This document shows positions 1-11,506 of a DNA stretch of 64,000 nt, in pieces (positions within the stretch are counted from its first letter, which is position 1; the number at the start of each line of letters is the position of its first letter). The stretch is taken from assembly GCF_902686445.1 (NCBI RefSeq), contig NC_062220.1, forward strand, positions 95,604,143-95,668,142. Direction: 5' to 3'. The notes below the pieces were generated by a model, which ran no database searches, was not told the origin of the DNA, and saw nothing but the letters and a program-made list of their open reading frames with translations. Position numbers and translations under genes: made by a program. This stretch comes from Sciurus carolinensis (Eukaryota > Chordata > Mammalia > Rodentia > Sciuridae).

Positions 1-385
1 ACTTCAAGGCTTCACAATAGATTACTTCCTCTTACCCTGGAAAGAAGTCTTCCTCCTCTACAGTGGGAAGTATGGAGGGAACATTCCTGCCAATTCAGAA
101 TCTGCATGTGAAGACTTTCCAGAGCCCTTCTGTTATGCACTAAAGTCATCCTCCAAAATCAGTACCCCCAATTCAAAAACAACTGGAAGGCAAAGAGTGT
201 ACTAGTAAGTGATGAACTAAGATGGACTTACTGGAGATGTAGTTAATCGGAGGATAGTGCCATTCTTTATTTCATTGCGATTCTGGAAAAGAAAAAAAAG
301 ACAGCCTTGATCAATATTCAAATTAGAAGCTTGGTAAAGAAGAAACAAAGTCAAATATAAGCTGGTATACACACTAGAAAATAAA
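1..385. other. Unique sequence, nothing recognised
   Basis: AT-rich non-coding sequence with short purine runs. No long open frame, splice-flanked coding segment or repeat consensus was recognised. Confidence 0.5.
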
Positions 386-620
386 GTTTTTTGGGGTTTT
401 TGTTTTTGTTTTGTTTTTTATTTTTGGTTCTGGAATTGAACCCAGGGGTGCTTAACAACTATGCCACATCCCCAGCCCTTTTTATTTTTTATTTTAAGAC
501 AGGGTCTCACTAAGTTGCTTTAGGGCCTCTCTAAGTTGCTGAGGCTGGCTTTGAATTTGCAATCTTCCTGCCTCAGTCTCCTGAGTCACTGGGAATCCAG
601 GCATGTACCATCATGTCTGA
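386..620 (-). mobile_element. B1-ID composite SINE (squirrel type), minus strand
   Basis: Read on the minus strand, the element has a B1-like head (reverse of 'gactgaggcaggaag'), then 'agcaacttagagaggcc', then an ID-like tail with 'ggggatgtggcatag' ending in an A-rich tail, seen here as T-rich sequence at 386-425. This order is the hallmark of the composite SINE that recurs throughout the window. The copy is moderately diverged and its target-site duplication could not be placed. Confidence 0.85.
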
Positions 621-654
621 TAATCATAAGCTTTTTTTACGCTTCACTTCATTC

Positions 655-745
655 TCACTTCAGTAATTTTTAATTATTTTTACAAATTATCTAATTTTTA
701 ATTATTTTTTAAAATTCTTAATTTTAAAATTAAGGGTTTAATTTT
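655..745. repeat. AT-rich low-complexity sequence
   Basis: Repeated 'ttttaattatttt' and 'aaaattaag'-type words make up a nearly pure A/T block. Confidence 0.7.
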
Positions 746-892
746 AAATCAGGGTTCCAGATGTGTTAACTTTATATCAAGTCACAGATGACGTTCAGAA
801 TGGAGTAAGTGAACAAACCTAAAGAACAGGAAAATAGGGGACTCAAGAAGAGCAAACAAAAAAGAAATAATTTAAAAAGTTTCTTCAGGGAA

Positions 893-1386
893 TATGATCT
901 AGCAATCCACTCGTATATCTATACCTGAAAGTACTAAAAACACATATCCACACAAAAACTTGTACACTAATGTTCATAGGAACACTATTCATAATAATCT
1001 ATGCATGGAAACAACCTGCAAGTCCATCAACTGGTGAAGAGACAAATAAAATTGATCTATCCAGTCAGTCGGAAATTATTAGGTCATGAAAAGAAATGAA
1101 GTATCGATACAGGCTATAACATGGATGAACCCTGAAAACAATAAACTTAAAAAGCTAGACACAAAAAGACACATTTTGTATGATTTCATTTATAGGAAAT
1201 GTCCAGAACAGGCAAATCCACAGAAAGAAGAAACAGATTATGAATGCCAGGGGCTAGGGAGAGGGGGAACCTCAGAGAGTCACTGCTAATGGGTACAGAG
1301 TTTCTTTCCAGGGTGATGAAAATGTTCTGATATTAATTGTATGATAGTTGTACCATTCCATGAATATACAAATTAAACAAATTTAA
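893..1386 (+). mobile_element. Old L1 fragment (end of ORF2 plus 3' UTR)
   Basis: Recognisable decayed L1 ORF2 end: 'atatgatctagcaatcc', 'gttcataggaacactattcataa', 'acatggatgaaccctgaaaac', followed by an L1M-type 3' UTR ('gccaggggctagggagaggggg', 'aatgggtacagagtttc'). Stop codons and indels are frequent. The short open frame at 1086-1289 lies inside it and is not a gene. The high divergence suggests an L1M-age element. Confidence 0.8.
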
Positions 1387-1389
1387 AAA

Positions 1390-1960
1390 GTGCCATTTGA
1401 CCCAGCCATCCCACTCCTCAGTTTATACCCAAAGGACTTAAAATCAGCACATTACAGTGATACAGCCACATCAATGTTTACAGCAGCTCAACTCAGCTAA
1501 ACTAAGGAACCAACCTAGATGCTCGTCAGCAGATAAATGGATAAATAAAATGTGAGATATATACACAATGGAATATTCTTCAACCTTAAAAAAGAATGAA
1601 ATTATGGCATTTGTTTGTAAATGGATGGAACTGGAGAATATCATGCTAAGCAAAATAAGATAATCCCAAAAAACCAAAGGCCCAATGTTTTCTCTGACAT
1701 TCAGATGCTAACTCACAATAAGGATGAGAGAGCAAGGGAAGAATAGAGTTACTTTAGATTAGGTAGAGGGGAGTGAAGGGAGGGTAGTGATTATAGGGGT
1801 AGAAGGATAGTAGAATGAATCAGACATTATTATCCTATGTGCATATATGACTGCATGACCAATGGAATTCTACATCATATATAACCAGAAAAATGAGAAA
1901 TTGCACTCCATTTATGGATGATATATCATAGTGCATTCTATTGTCATGTATAACTAATTA
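1390..1960 (+). mobile_element. L1 3' end, squirrel lineage
   Basis: Severely 5'-truncated L1 beginning 'tgccatttgacccagcc' in the ORF2 C-terminal region ('ggacttaaaatcag', 'gtttacagcagctc', 'ggaatattcttcaacc') and running into a purine-rich 3' UTR and A-rich end. It is the same lineage as the L1s at 11507-13652 and 16125-16788. A 15-base sequence, aaacaaatttaaaaa, occurs at 1375-1389 and 1961-1975. It may be the target-site duplication, although it also resembles the L1 tail itself. Confidence 0.85.
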
Positions 1961-1979
1961 AAACAAATTTAAAAATTTT

Positions 1980-2428
1980 TATAAGTGTTGGTACATTAAG
2001 TATATCTCAGTAAAGCTGTTAAACTGCTAAAGTTTATAAGTTTAGTTTTTTAACTTTGGCTGGTTCCTTCTGCATCCCAAGCCAGTCTGCCTACAGTTGT
2101 CAACTAAATCCCCGGTGAGCTTGTTGAAGCCAGCACTCAGCATCTTCAGCACTAAAAGCAGAATTACACTGGCAGTTTCTCTCACCGGAGTCTGCACCAT
2201 GCTCAGTTTCCAGGAAGTGACCTGCCAAGACCCAACCTGGCTGCATCCCCCACAAGAATCCTGAGGCCAGGAGGTTAACAGAGGAGCCTTGAGGATGCTC
2301 TCCTGCATCAAGACAAGACACAAGCTGGAATTTGCTCAGGAAGCATCAGGCACAGAGGTGGTAGGAAATTAATGGAGATGTCAAAGGCATGTAGATCCTG
2401 TTTCCTCTGCCAATTCTGACTACTTACT
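1980..2428. other. Unique sequence, no gene recognised
   Basis: The minus strand has an open frame of 93 codons (2042-2323) with a second overlapping frame. Its composition (Trp/Leu/Ser/Gln-rich) resembles no family I know and no gene signals flank it. Treated as chance. Confidence 0.5.
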
Positions 2429-2442
2429 GACAATAAATTTTT

Positions 2443-2628
2443 ACTTCCTGTTACCGGGGGTTGAATCCCAGTGGTGCTCTACCACTGAGTTCCATCCTCA
2501 GCCCTTATTATTGTTTATATTGAGACAGAAGCCCTGTAAATCACTGAGCCTGGCCTTGAACTTGAAATCCTCCTTCCTCAGCTTCCAGAGTACTTGGGAT
2601 TACAGGCATGAGTGACAGGGTCCTACTG
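2443..2628 (-). mobile_element. B1-ID composite SINE, minus strand
   Basis: ID-like tail reversed at the left ('ggggttgaatcccagtggtgctctaccactgag') and B1-like head at the right ('cttgggattacaggcatgag'). Possible degenerate duplications flank it: gacaataaattttt (2429-2442) and gataatgaattttc (2629-2642), suggesting an older insertion. Confidence 0.85.
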
Positions 2629-2644
2629 GATAATGAATTTTCTA

Positions 2645-2980
2645 AAAAGAACTACCTGAAAGGAGGCTGCCTTCAGGTCAGTAATCCCTCCCAGAGAAAA
2701 CTACAACTGGAGGTTTCACACCAAGTGCAGGTGGGACTGAAACCCAGCACTGCTGGATGAAAACCCAATGTGGACTGCAATCTAAGGCATCCCTGACACA
2801 AGAGCCACCTCTGAGTGAGCCTGCATCTTAATTACCTGAAGTGTGCTGGTCGCTCAGCAAGGAGGCTCAGGATGGCAGAATGAATTCAGGTCATTTGTAA
2901 AATCTTTTCCACTCTAAAATTCTATGACTCTAAGAGAACTTTAGAGGAAGATTGCAAACATTAATTAAGGCGAATTAGGG
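2645..2980. other. Unique sequence, nothing recognised
   Basis: Mixed-composition non-coding DNA with no long open frame or repeat signature. Confidence 0.5.
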
Positions 2981-2982
2981 AA

Positions 2983-3033
2983 GATATATATATATATCTA
3001 TATAGATATATATAGATAGATATTATATATCTC
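2983..3033. repeat. (TA)n / (TAGA)n microsatellite
   Basis: Interrupted 'tatata' and 'tagata' units over about 50 bases. Confidence 0.9.
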
Positions 3034-3381
3034 ACATTCTTCCCTGCTCAGCTTCTAAACATACAGAAATCCAGAAGTCAGAAGATAGAGAACTGAAATA
3101 GCCTCTTGATTAGTGATTACAGAGAAGTCTGGAAACCTGCAGTCGAGCAAAATGAACCCTCAGGTTTGTTTTGCCTGGTTAGGAAAGTCAAGGCGAGTTC
3201 TTTCCCAAGAGGCAGAAGGGAGACGTGTACTTCCCCCCTAATTTTCTAAACAGATAGCAAAGAAGGCCAGGAGATAATTTAGAGATAATCTCTCGTCTTG
3301 GAAATCTGGAGTGGAGAATGAGGCATTCCTGATAACAGCATTAGGCTAATCATTTCTTGAAAGGCACTGGGCTGAGGTTTC

Positions 3382-3535
3382 TTGTTTTTAGTGCTTATTT
3401 AACCACCGTAATAACTCTAGGCCTATTTTAAAGACCCAAAACCAAAGCTTCTGAGTTATTTATTTGTCCAACATCATGCACGAGACCAGGAGGGCTCTGA
3501 CCCAGGTCACCAGAAGCTGTGCTCTATCCACCTGG
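3382..3535 (-). mobile_element. MIR SINE, minus strand
   Basis: Antisense MIR signature: 'taataactctaggcctattttaaagac' (reverse of the 'aaatggggataataa' core), 'ttatttgtccaacatcatgca' and 'gagggctctgacccagg'. Highly diverged, as expected of this ancient family. Confidence 0.6.
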
Positions 3536-3539
3536 AGAG

Positions 3540-4228
3540 GGAAAGAAGATTCAGATCTTGTCTGTATCCTTATGGGGCAATAGTCAGTAAATGTTCTTGA
3601 AAGGGAAGAAATAAAAATGGAGTTTATGAATGCTCTGCAGATTTCCATGGCTTCCCTGCCAAGTCCAGGAGTACATACAGGGTCCTGGGAAGGAGTAGGA
3701 CAGGGTGGAATCAAGCAGGTACATTCAGGCTCCCACAGAGACTCCTTCTATCCTGACTCCTTGCTTCCTGGAACCCAAGCAAGACTGCTTTGAAGAAAGG
3801 ACCTTCAGGATTATTTGTTTGCTTAAAATCAAAGCAGGATATTTATACTAAAGGAAAGGAGGAGGCATTCAACGAGATACAACAAAAAAAAGCTCGTAAC
3901 TCTCATATATCTGGGTACAAAACAAAAGCAGAGACAAATGCAATCTAAATGCAAAACCAAGGAAACCAGACTTGCTGGAGTTCTCTTTGAAATGGTTAAT
4001 TGAATTCTTTGGGGTGATTCATGTTTAAATGCCTACAGCCCTATTTCTACATTTGTGTCATTCTTGTTTCATATTGTTTTATTTCCAACACTGACTTAAA
4101 ATCTTCTCAAGTCAGGGATTCCCATGTTGCATTCCTCTGGGTGCATATCACCTCCATATTAATGTGAAAGTAGTTATAATCAGTCCTAATAAACAAGCCT
4201 AAATTCCAAAAATAAAAATAAAATAAAA
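3540..4228. other. Unique sequence, nothing recognised
   Basis: No gene, RNA or clear repeat recognised. The minus-strand open frame near 3460-3714 overlaps the MIR and shows no protein family features. Confidence 0.5.
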
Positions 4229-4229
4229 G

Positions 4230-4440
4230 CAGGCCTGGCATCTTGGCATGCTCCTGTAATCCCAGCAACTTGGGAGAAGGATTGTAAGTTTGAGGCCAGC
4301 CTCATCAATTTAGTGAGACCCTCAGCAATTTAGCAAGACCCTAAAAAAATAAAACATAAAAAGGGCCAGGAATGTAGCTCAGTGGTAAAGCACCCCAGGT
4401 TCAATCCCAAGTACCAAAATTCATAAAAATAAATAAAACC
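4230..4440 (+). mobile_element. B1-ID composite SINE, plus strand
   Basis: 'cctggcatcttggcatgctcctgtaatcccagcaa' head, repeated 'cagcaatttagtgag' middle, 'ccaggaatgtagctcagtgg' ID-like tail and an A-rich end. An imperfect 'aaattc..aaaaataaa' repeat at about 4201 and 4417 may be the target-site duplication. Confidence 0.9.
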
Positions 4441-5085
4441 AAAGCATATTAAAACCACTAATTGGCAGAGCTTTCTGCCTCAAAGCAGCTGGGTAGACTC
4501 AGTATAAGCTACTTAACTGACCTGACTTAATGTTTCCTCCTCCCTAAACTGGAGTGAACAATTCATTGTTAAAAGAGTGCGGAAGGAACAAGAGGTGCTG
4601 TATGTGCAGGGCCTGGTCTGGGACTGGCTGAGAATAGCAGTGACTTTTCCAGAGGGAGTGGCTCTCCGCCCCTGGCTAGGCCTTCTGGCTCCGCAGTCCA
4701 GTCACCTTCTCTTCCTTCCTCAACCAACATTTTAAAATCAGTGCTTTGTATTCTGAACAAAAAGAGACTTACAGAAGAGCTACCTTTTTTTAATCTCATA
4801 TTTTTATTTAGAAAGAGTTAAGTTTCAGGTTCTGCAAGAATGTAAACCAAACTCAGAAAGGCAATGGTGGGCCCTGCTTTGGAGACTGGGCCCTAGTGGA
4901 AAGTAAAGGGGATGGAACCTCTTCGTGTGCCAATGACACACGCTCACTCTGTAAGGAAGGCCTTCCTGGGAAGGCAAACCTTTTTAACCAAGGAAAAAGT
5001 TCCCTGATGCTCTGATTTCAAGAAGCCCACCTAAGCAGCTCAGAGCCTGAGTAAGGGTGATGTGACCGACAGGACTGGACAAACA
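4441..5085. other. Unique sequence, nothing recognised
   Basis: Non-coding by inspection. The minus-strand open frame at 4569-4799 has no recognisable domain. Confidence 0.5.
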
Positions 5086-5086
5086 A

Positions 5087-5262
5087 GTTACTTTTATCTA
5101 GAGACCTGGTACAGGAGGCACAGCTCCTCTCTGTCCCACCTTCCTCTTATGGAAAACAGGATCGTGCCTACTTCCTGAGGTTATTGTGAGGACCCAGGAT
5201 AATCCATTTAGAGTGCTCAGATCAGTGCAAATGTGCTCAGAAATAGTTAGCTGTTTGTTATT
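5087..5262 (+). mobile_element. MIR SINE, plus strand
   Basis: Matches the MIR order: 'cttcctcttatggaaaacaggat' (core), 'tacttcctgaggttattgtgaggac', then 'agtgctcagatcagtgc'. Confidence 0.65.
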
Positions 5263-5587
5263 AAGTGCCAAAATAACATCCCCAATGTGTACTGCTGTAC
5301 CTTTATGCGTTTTCTACTAGTCCTTGCAAGTCTCCTGTTAAAAAAAAAAAAATCGTGTGATCTATGTTACGTTAAGGCCAGCAGCACACATCCAGCAGAA
5401 TAATAAATATTAACAAATGTTTGCCTCTTCTGTAAGCAGAACAGCATGGCTAGGGAGGAATTGTGTCTCAGAGCTGCTTCACATCAGAAGCTGGGCACCT
5501 GTCACTCATTCTTTCATCCTACTCAGCCTTCCACATCTATTTCAAAGGAGCATTCCTTGATGCAGTCCTTCAAGTATTCAGTAAGTG

Positions 5588-5590
<3 letters not shown>

Positions 5591-5626
<36 letters not shown>
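5591..5626. repeat. (GT)n microsatellite
   Basis: About 18 uninterrupted GT dinucleotides. Three overlapping open frames with poly-Cys/Val runs here are products of the repeat, not genes. Confidence 0.98.
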
Positions 5627-5629
<3 letters not shown>

Positions 5630-5670
5630 TATTTATCTATCTTCTTCATTGGCCATCTCCCTCCATCCCC

Positions 5671-5786
5671 AGAATGTCACCTCCATGAGAAGGGACAATA
5701 TATCCCTACTGTATCACTTTGTACCAAGAACAGAGTTTGTATGGCCTGGCATTTGGTCAGCATTCAGTAAACATTTGTTGACTAAA
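5671..5786 (+). mobile_element. L2 LINE 3' end, plus strand
   Basis: L2 terminal signature: 'ctccatgagaagggacaat', 'tggcatttggtcagcattcagtaaacatttgttga'. Confidence 0.7.
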
Positions 5787-6140
5787 TACCCTCATCTACT
5801 ACATGCTAGGCCACAGATAAAGCACTGGGTCAAATATAAAATGAAATAAGACTAATTCTTGCCCCCTAGAAATTTAATAAAGAGAGCATGACAATAATTA
5901 TACACATACTATGAAAAAGTCAAGGGTAAAATACTTTGAGGGTGACCAACAGAGCTTCCATACAAATGTGTGATGGGGAGAGGGAAAGTGGGGGGAAACT
6001 GAATAAATGCTTTTAGTGCAGGTAACATTCGAGAAGACCCTCTTGGGCCAAGTGGAATTTCCCAGGGAAGAGGAGAAAACATGACATCCAAAGTTCTAAG
6101 CCATGAGAAGACATCTTCACAGAACACAGGGAAGTCCCTT
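5787..6140 (-). mobile_element. L2 LINE fragment, minus strand
   Basis: Antisense L2 words follow immediately: 'catctactacatgctaggccac', 'aaaatgaaataagactaattcttgccccctagaa', then a diverged stretch to about 6140. With the preceding element it forms a head-to-head L2 pair. Confidence 0.55.
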
Positions 6141-6149
6141 GCCATCACT

Positions 6150-6795
6150 TAGAACCCAGGATGAGTGAAGAATGAGAAGATGCAACATAAGACAGGTGAC
6201 TGACCTGCAGTCATTTAAAAAAAGAGGACAGAAGTAAATTGGGGTGCAATTCTAGCCTTGATGTGGTGTTAGTTAATTTTTCTTCTGGAGAAACCAGTTT
6301 GGCAATATGGTGGCCATATCCAACCATAGTAATAAGGGGAATTTCAGGGCCCCTGCTTTCAGAACAAGAGTGTCATGGCCTGCTTCATTCAGGAGTCCAG
6401 AGCATCTGGGTTGAGAATAAGACACCATCTACCTCAGCCTCATGCTCAGTTGGATACTGAGACCCAAACCTTATTGTCTACAAAAACAGCACTATGTGCA
6501 CTTCCTCTGACTTTGGTAGCATAACTTTATTCTCCCAGGCCTCTGCTGCTTAGGCAAATGCCACAACTGATCACTGCAAAAACTTCCTGAAACACCCAGA
6601 AACTCTTAAATGGAAAATATCAACTGTTTTTACCCCAAGATTCTTTTAATCCCTCACCTCAAAATTCTCTGCTGTTTCCTAGACTCTAATATCATGATCC
6701 ACACATACTTTGAAAGACCCACATAAATCAAACTTCTAATTCTCCACAGAGTCAACCTTCTTTGGTGGCCTTTCTTTCTCGTTCTTTGTTTTGTT
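6150..6795. other. Unique sequence, nothing recognised
   Basis: No gene evidence. The open frame at 6239-6460 (73 codons) has no recognisable motif or context. Confidence 0.5.
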
Positions 6796-7185
6796 TGTCT
6801 GTCTGATGATGTGTCAACTTGACTAGGCTAACAGCAGTCCCAAGTTATTTGAACAAACACTAGTCTAGATGTTGCTATGAAGGTATTTTGCAGATGTAAC
6901 TAAGTCTATGCTCAGCAGATTTTTACGAGAACATGCCTAGATCATCTAGGTGTGTCTGATTCAAAAAGTTGAAAGGACTTAAAAACAGGCAGCGAGTTCC
7001 TTGAAGAAGAGAACATTCTGCCTGGAGGAAGCAGATTTTCTCAGTGCCCCAGAGTTCCAGCCTGCTTGATGGATTTAAGATTTTCTTGCCTGGCCTCCAC
7101 AATCACGAGGCAATTCCTAGCAGTAAACTTCTCACCATATAGCTGCCGTTGGTTCAGCCTCTCTAGTTGAACCCTGACTGACATA
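6796..7185 (+). mobile_element. Solo LTR, MLT2-like (ERVL class)
   Basis: Begins 'tgtctgtctgatgatgtgtcaacttgac' and ends 'ttgaaccctgactgacata', both characteristic of MLT2-type ERVL LTRs. The interior carries the family's '..tctagatgttgctatgaaggtattttgcagatg..' block. About 390 bp, highly diverged, with no internal retroviral sequence alongside, so it is a solo LTR relic. Confidence 0.7.
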
Positions 7186-7367
7186 CCTTTGCCCCCAAAT
7201 CATACCACAGGTTGGCATGATGGTTCTCTCCCTCCTCAACTGGCTGTGTTGGTAACACTCAGGGACCTTGATGTCTCGGAGCTAATCCAAGCAGCTTTCG
7301 ACTAAGCCAGGGTTGCCTTTCCCAGGGTGGACAAGGGACATCATTAAATGACATATAAAAGTGTGGG

Positions 7368-7562
7368 GGGTGGCACAGTGGCTGCTGTAATCCCTGCAGT
7401 ACAGGAGGCTGAGGCAGGAGGATCGCCAGATCAAAGCTAGCCTCAGCAAAAGTAAGGCACTAAGCAACTCAGTGAGATCCTGTCTCTAAAAAAAATACAA
7501 AATAGTGCCAGGGATGTGGCTCAGTGATTGAGTACCCGAGTTCAATCCCTGGTACCAAAAAG
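7368..7562 (+). mobile_element. B1-ID composite SINE with target-site duplications
   Basis: Has 'ctgtaatccctgcagtacaggaggctgaggcaggagg', 'aagcaactcagtgagatcctgtctcta', and the ID-like tail 'ccagggatgtggctcagtg'. Flanked by aaaagtgtggg (7357-7367) and aaaagtgtgtg (7563-7573), a near-perfect 11-bp duplication indicating a fairly recent insertion. Confidence 0.93.
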
Positions 7563-7699
7563 AAAAGTGTGTGGGTAAGGGAAGAAAACAATGAGTCAAT
7601 ACTACCCTCCTCCTGCAGAGGGAGGGTCTACAAAAATGAAGAATGTATCCATCAACTCACAATGCAAGAGACTGCCACGTGTCCTTTTTTTTGGCAAGT

Positions 7700-7870
7700 A
7701 GTCTTTAATTCTCCAATTCTGGTTATGATCTTGAGACCCCACTTCAGAATCACCAGGGCAGTATTGAAATACAGATTTCTAGGGTTCCCACTCTAGTTAC
7801 TGAATCAGTGGCCTCAGACACTGTATTTCCACTATGACCTCATGTAATACTGATGCAAAATGAAGTTTAG
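7700..7870. mobile_element. MER5A-like DNA transposon (hAT-Charlie MITE)
   Basis: Signature words 'cacttcagaatcaccagggcag', 'actgaatcag' and 'aatactgatgcaaaatgaagtttagaa' correspond to the imperfect palindrome of MER5A. Ends are decayed. Confidence 0.6.
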
Positions 7871-7920
7871 AATAACCACAGTCTAACTCTTTGTAAGCAC
7901 AATAAAGGAGACAATCAAGA

Positions 7921-8860
7921 ATGAAAAGAAAACCTGTGGAATGGTAGAAGATATTTACAAACTATAAATTTGATAAGAGTCTACTATCCAGAATGTACCA
8001 GGAACTAAAAAAACTCAGTTGCAGAAAAATGAATAACCCCATTAAAAGTGGGCAATAAACCTAAGTACACACTTCTTAAAAGAAGGCACCCAAATAGAAA
8101 CAAGCATATGGAAAAATGATCAACATTACTAATCAGATCAGACAAAATACAAATGTAAACCACAAAGGACACCACCTAAATCCAGTAAGAATGGTCATCA
8201 TCAAAAAGACCGAAGATACCAAGTGCTGGTGAGGATGTGGAAAAAACAGTGTAATCCTTGAACACTGTTGGTGGGAATATAAATTAATAGAGTCAATAGG
8301 GAAAAGAATGCAAAGTTTCCTCAAAAAATTAAAAACACAATTACCACATATGATCCAGCAACCCTATGCCTGGGTACATCTCCAAAGGAAATGAAATCAG
8401 TATGTTGGAGAAACATCTGTGCTCATGTGTTTTCTGCAGCACTATTTATGCACAGTAGCTAAATAATGGAAACAACCTAAGTGCCCACTAACTGAGGAAT
8501 GCATTAAGAAATGGTGGTACACATACACAATGGAACAGCATTAAGTCAAAAAAGAAAGAATGAAACAGTGATTTGGGGGACAACGTGGATGGAACAGTGA
8601 AGCTTACTCCCACATGGAATCTAAAAACGTTGATCTTACAGAGCAGAATGGTGGTTACCAGAGGTTGGGGAGTATGGTGGGGAGTGGGGTACGGGGAGAG
8701 GTGATCAATGGGTGCTGCATTACAATTAGACAGTAGTAAGGAACTCTGGTGTGCAATTGCACAGTAGGGTGACTACAGATAACAATTACATACTGAGCAT
8801 TTTAGAAGACTAGAAGAATGATTTTGAATGTTTTCACAATAAAGAAATGACAAACACGGG
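7921..8860 (+). mobile_element. Old L1 fragment (ORF2 C-terminus to 3' UTR)
   Basis: Follows the L1 ORF2 end order: 'gggcaataaacctaagtac', 'aggatgtggaaaaaacag', 'ctgttggtgggaatataaa', 'tatgatccagcaaccctatgcctgggtac', 'gtgctcatgtgttttctgcagcactattta', then 'agcagaatggtggttaccagaggttggg' in the 3' UTR. Many indels and stops, consistent with an L1M-age copy. No functional ORF. Confidence 0.85.
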
Positions 8861-8864
8861 GAGA

Positions 8865-11000
8865 TAAACCTGTTTACCCTGATTCAAATATCAAATGATG
8901 CATGGAAACATCACATCATATTCCATCAATACATACAATTTTTATGTTTTTATTTATCAGTTGAAAAACAATAAAGCATAAATTTTAACTTTAAAAAACA
9001 CTAAACCTTTATAAGATTACTCAGCACATTGGAATTAAGTCTTCTGAATTTCAAGGTAATCAAGTCCGAGGTGAACAAAACTAACGACAGCTCTTCAAAA
9101 ATGAAGAGGAGAAAAGAAGCAGAAAGAACGATTCTGCAAGGAGATGTCCTGCCTGCACACAATGCCCGAGGAGAATGACAAGTGGCCCGGGGTGGGGGTG
9201 CCAGCTAGAGCCTGCCGTCATATTTACTCACGCCGACCGTTCCAGACTGTGCTAGCCCCTGACATTCACAGACGTCTCCACGGGATGTCTTTGTGTTTCT
9301 TTATAGAACTAGCTCATCCACTCAGCCTCTGTGTGGACTGGATAATAAGACCCTGCAGAAAATGCCACTGTTGTCATAGCTTTCCCTCTGAAATTTATTT
9401 TCCTCAGTATGCCAACTTTCTACTTGATCAGACAAATTAAGAGTTACCGCCTGAACAAAAATTCAAGTTATGCTCCCATTTCTGTCTTTCAGCAAGGACA
9501 ACAGAAGGTCCACAGGGAATGGGACAATTGTGATCTCAGGGGTCCGGGCTCTTAGCGGGCTGGCAGTTCCAGGTCCTTCTGCTTGGCACAGTGTCTTCTC
9601 CTCCTCCCTCCTTCCTGGCCTACCTCTGTCTCTCCCTCTCCAGATGTACTGCTACAAAATGATGCAGTTCTTCAGGTTCATTACTTAATGATCACAAGCA
9701 CTGATTTTGCAGGTAAGCTTCATTCCATCAGTTATGTGTCCACTGCTTGATCTTCACATCTTCAGGCTAATGAAACAACTGAGGGCAGTATATGATACGC
9801 TGGTTGCTAGGCTACAGAGCAATGCCTCCAGACAGAGGACTCCGGATCTGACATTTAAGGAGGTATGTTAAAAATACCCTAAAGTAAAATCTGATCCCCC
9901 AAAGAGGTGGGAGTGGGAGAAAGGCTGAGAGGTGAAGAAGAAGCATAGAGGAGAAAAGTTGGCAGACACTTGTAAATATTTTCCATAACTGACATTCTGG
10001 TTTTCCCCAGGGTTGCTCATCATTAGGGAGATGTGCCCACCACCCATTTAGAGCTGTGCCATTTCACTTCCACCCATTAATGGGAAGATTTGTGGTTTGA
10101 CTTTTCTACTCATTTTTTCAGGCTCCTAACTGGATTCCATGCTCAGTTTTCATTTTATATTTTTAATAATTTTACTGTGCACAGTACTAATGCCAAAAGC
10201 TGAAAATAAAGGGAGAATAAGACAGCTCTTAAGAGATGTCTCTTAACTATCTATTTGTGGTCTGCAAACAGAGACGCTGAAGGTAGAGGGCTGTTCCACA
10301 ATGAATGGTTTGCTCTCTTTCTATCTGTAATAAGATCTGGGTCAGAAGGAGTGGGAGAGGAGGACAGTCAGCTCCCAGAAATCCAGGAGTCTAGCAAGAT
10401 CCAGCGAGTCTGAGCAGGACGTAAGGAGACTGACTGTCCCCTTCAGTGTTTTAATCAAGAACCCGTAGAGATAAAGAACAATATGTTTTTCTGGAGATGA
10501 ACAAGCTTGCCTTAAAGGAATACTCGCCATTCAATGTCCACTATAGCTCAAAAAAGTAAATAAATAAATAAGAGGTCCCTTGTTAGAAGACAGGGAAGAT
10601 GCTTGCTCCCTTAGCTAATGCCACACAGCAGAAGTAAGCTGAGACCTATGTGAGCCTGGCGCCTAGGCCCAGGATCAAAAGTTCAGGATAGACCTTCATT
10701 CATGTCCATGTCCCTGTAATACCCCAAGATGAGATGTTATTGACTCTAATTTGTTAAACAGTGGTGGGAGGTAATCATTTAGATAAGAGTGTTAGAATTG
10801 GAATTGAAGTAAGGATAGGTAGTCTCTTCAGGCACAGAAGGGGGACAATTTTTGCATTCCAGACGGTGTGAGAGCACCATCAAAGGCACAGTGTGAACAA
10901 TGGGGACGAGATCACATATAAATTCCACCTCTCTCATCACAGGTGTTGTGCTAGAGAACAGTGAAGATGCTGGACCAACAGTGGCCTAGCAGCCTGAAAA
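8865..11000. other. Unique sequence, no gene recognised
   Basis: Two plus-strand open frames (9144-9440, 98 codons; 9470-9688, 72 codons) are the best in this stretch. Neither shows a known motif or a clear splice-bounded exon structure. A short (AAAT)n run lies near 10556-10571. I see no repeat consensus over most of it. Confidence 0.45.
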
Positions 11001-11004
11001 GTAC

Positions 11005-11110
11005 AGATGACAGAGAGTAAGGAAGTCCCAGGTTGGGCCACCTACCTTCCCATGTGACTCTGGGCAAGTCAACATTCTGATTTCTTTATCAATAGAATGG
11101 AGGCAAGGGG
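11005..11110 (+). mobile_element. MIR SINE, plus strand
   Basis: 'ggaagtcccaggttgggccacctacc', 'catgtgactctgggcaagtcaac', 'tttctttatcaatagaatgg' match the MIR core in order. Confidence 0.65.
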
Positions 11111-11114
11111 CCCA

Positions 11115-11490
11115 GTCCCAAAGGTCAACTCTCCTCTCTTCTCTTACTTTCAATACAATAAACAAGGAGGGAACATTTCAGATTCTTGAGCAAGATTACT
11201 GACAGGATGAAGGGAATGTTGAGGGAAATCAATCTGCTGGCTGCAGAGAACTAGCGTGGGAGGGGAAGAAGTTGAAGCGAGTGAGCCAGGGGAATGGAGG
11301 ACATGAGCCACGCACTTCTGCCTCCCTCACCACCGTGCTTGGCAATCACTAAGTCAGATTATAGGTTCCAACCTTGGAAATGGTGACTGTCAGCTCCTCC
11401 CAGCCCCAAAGTTATCCATCCTGGAGATAAAGCTAAGATCCAAAGCACCAAGAAGTACCAAGTTCTATGACAAAGACGCATTTCCTCCCA
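11115..11490. other. Unique sequence, nothing recognised
   Basis: Non-coding by inspection; forms the left flank of the L1 insertion that follows. Confidence 0.5.
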
Positions 11491-11506
11491 TCAATAGCAT
11501 AAAGGA

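Noticed and set aside
5446..5849. Three overlapping frames with poly-Cys/Val runs
   Set aside because: Produced by the (GT)n microsatellite.
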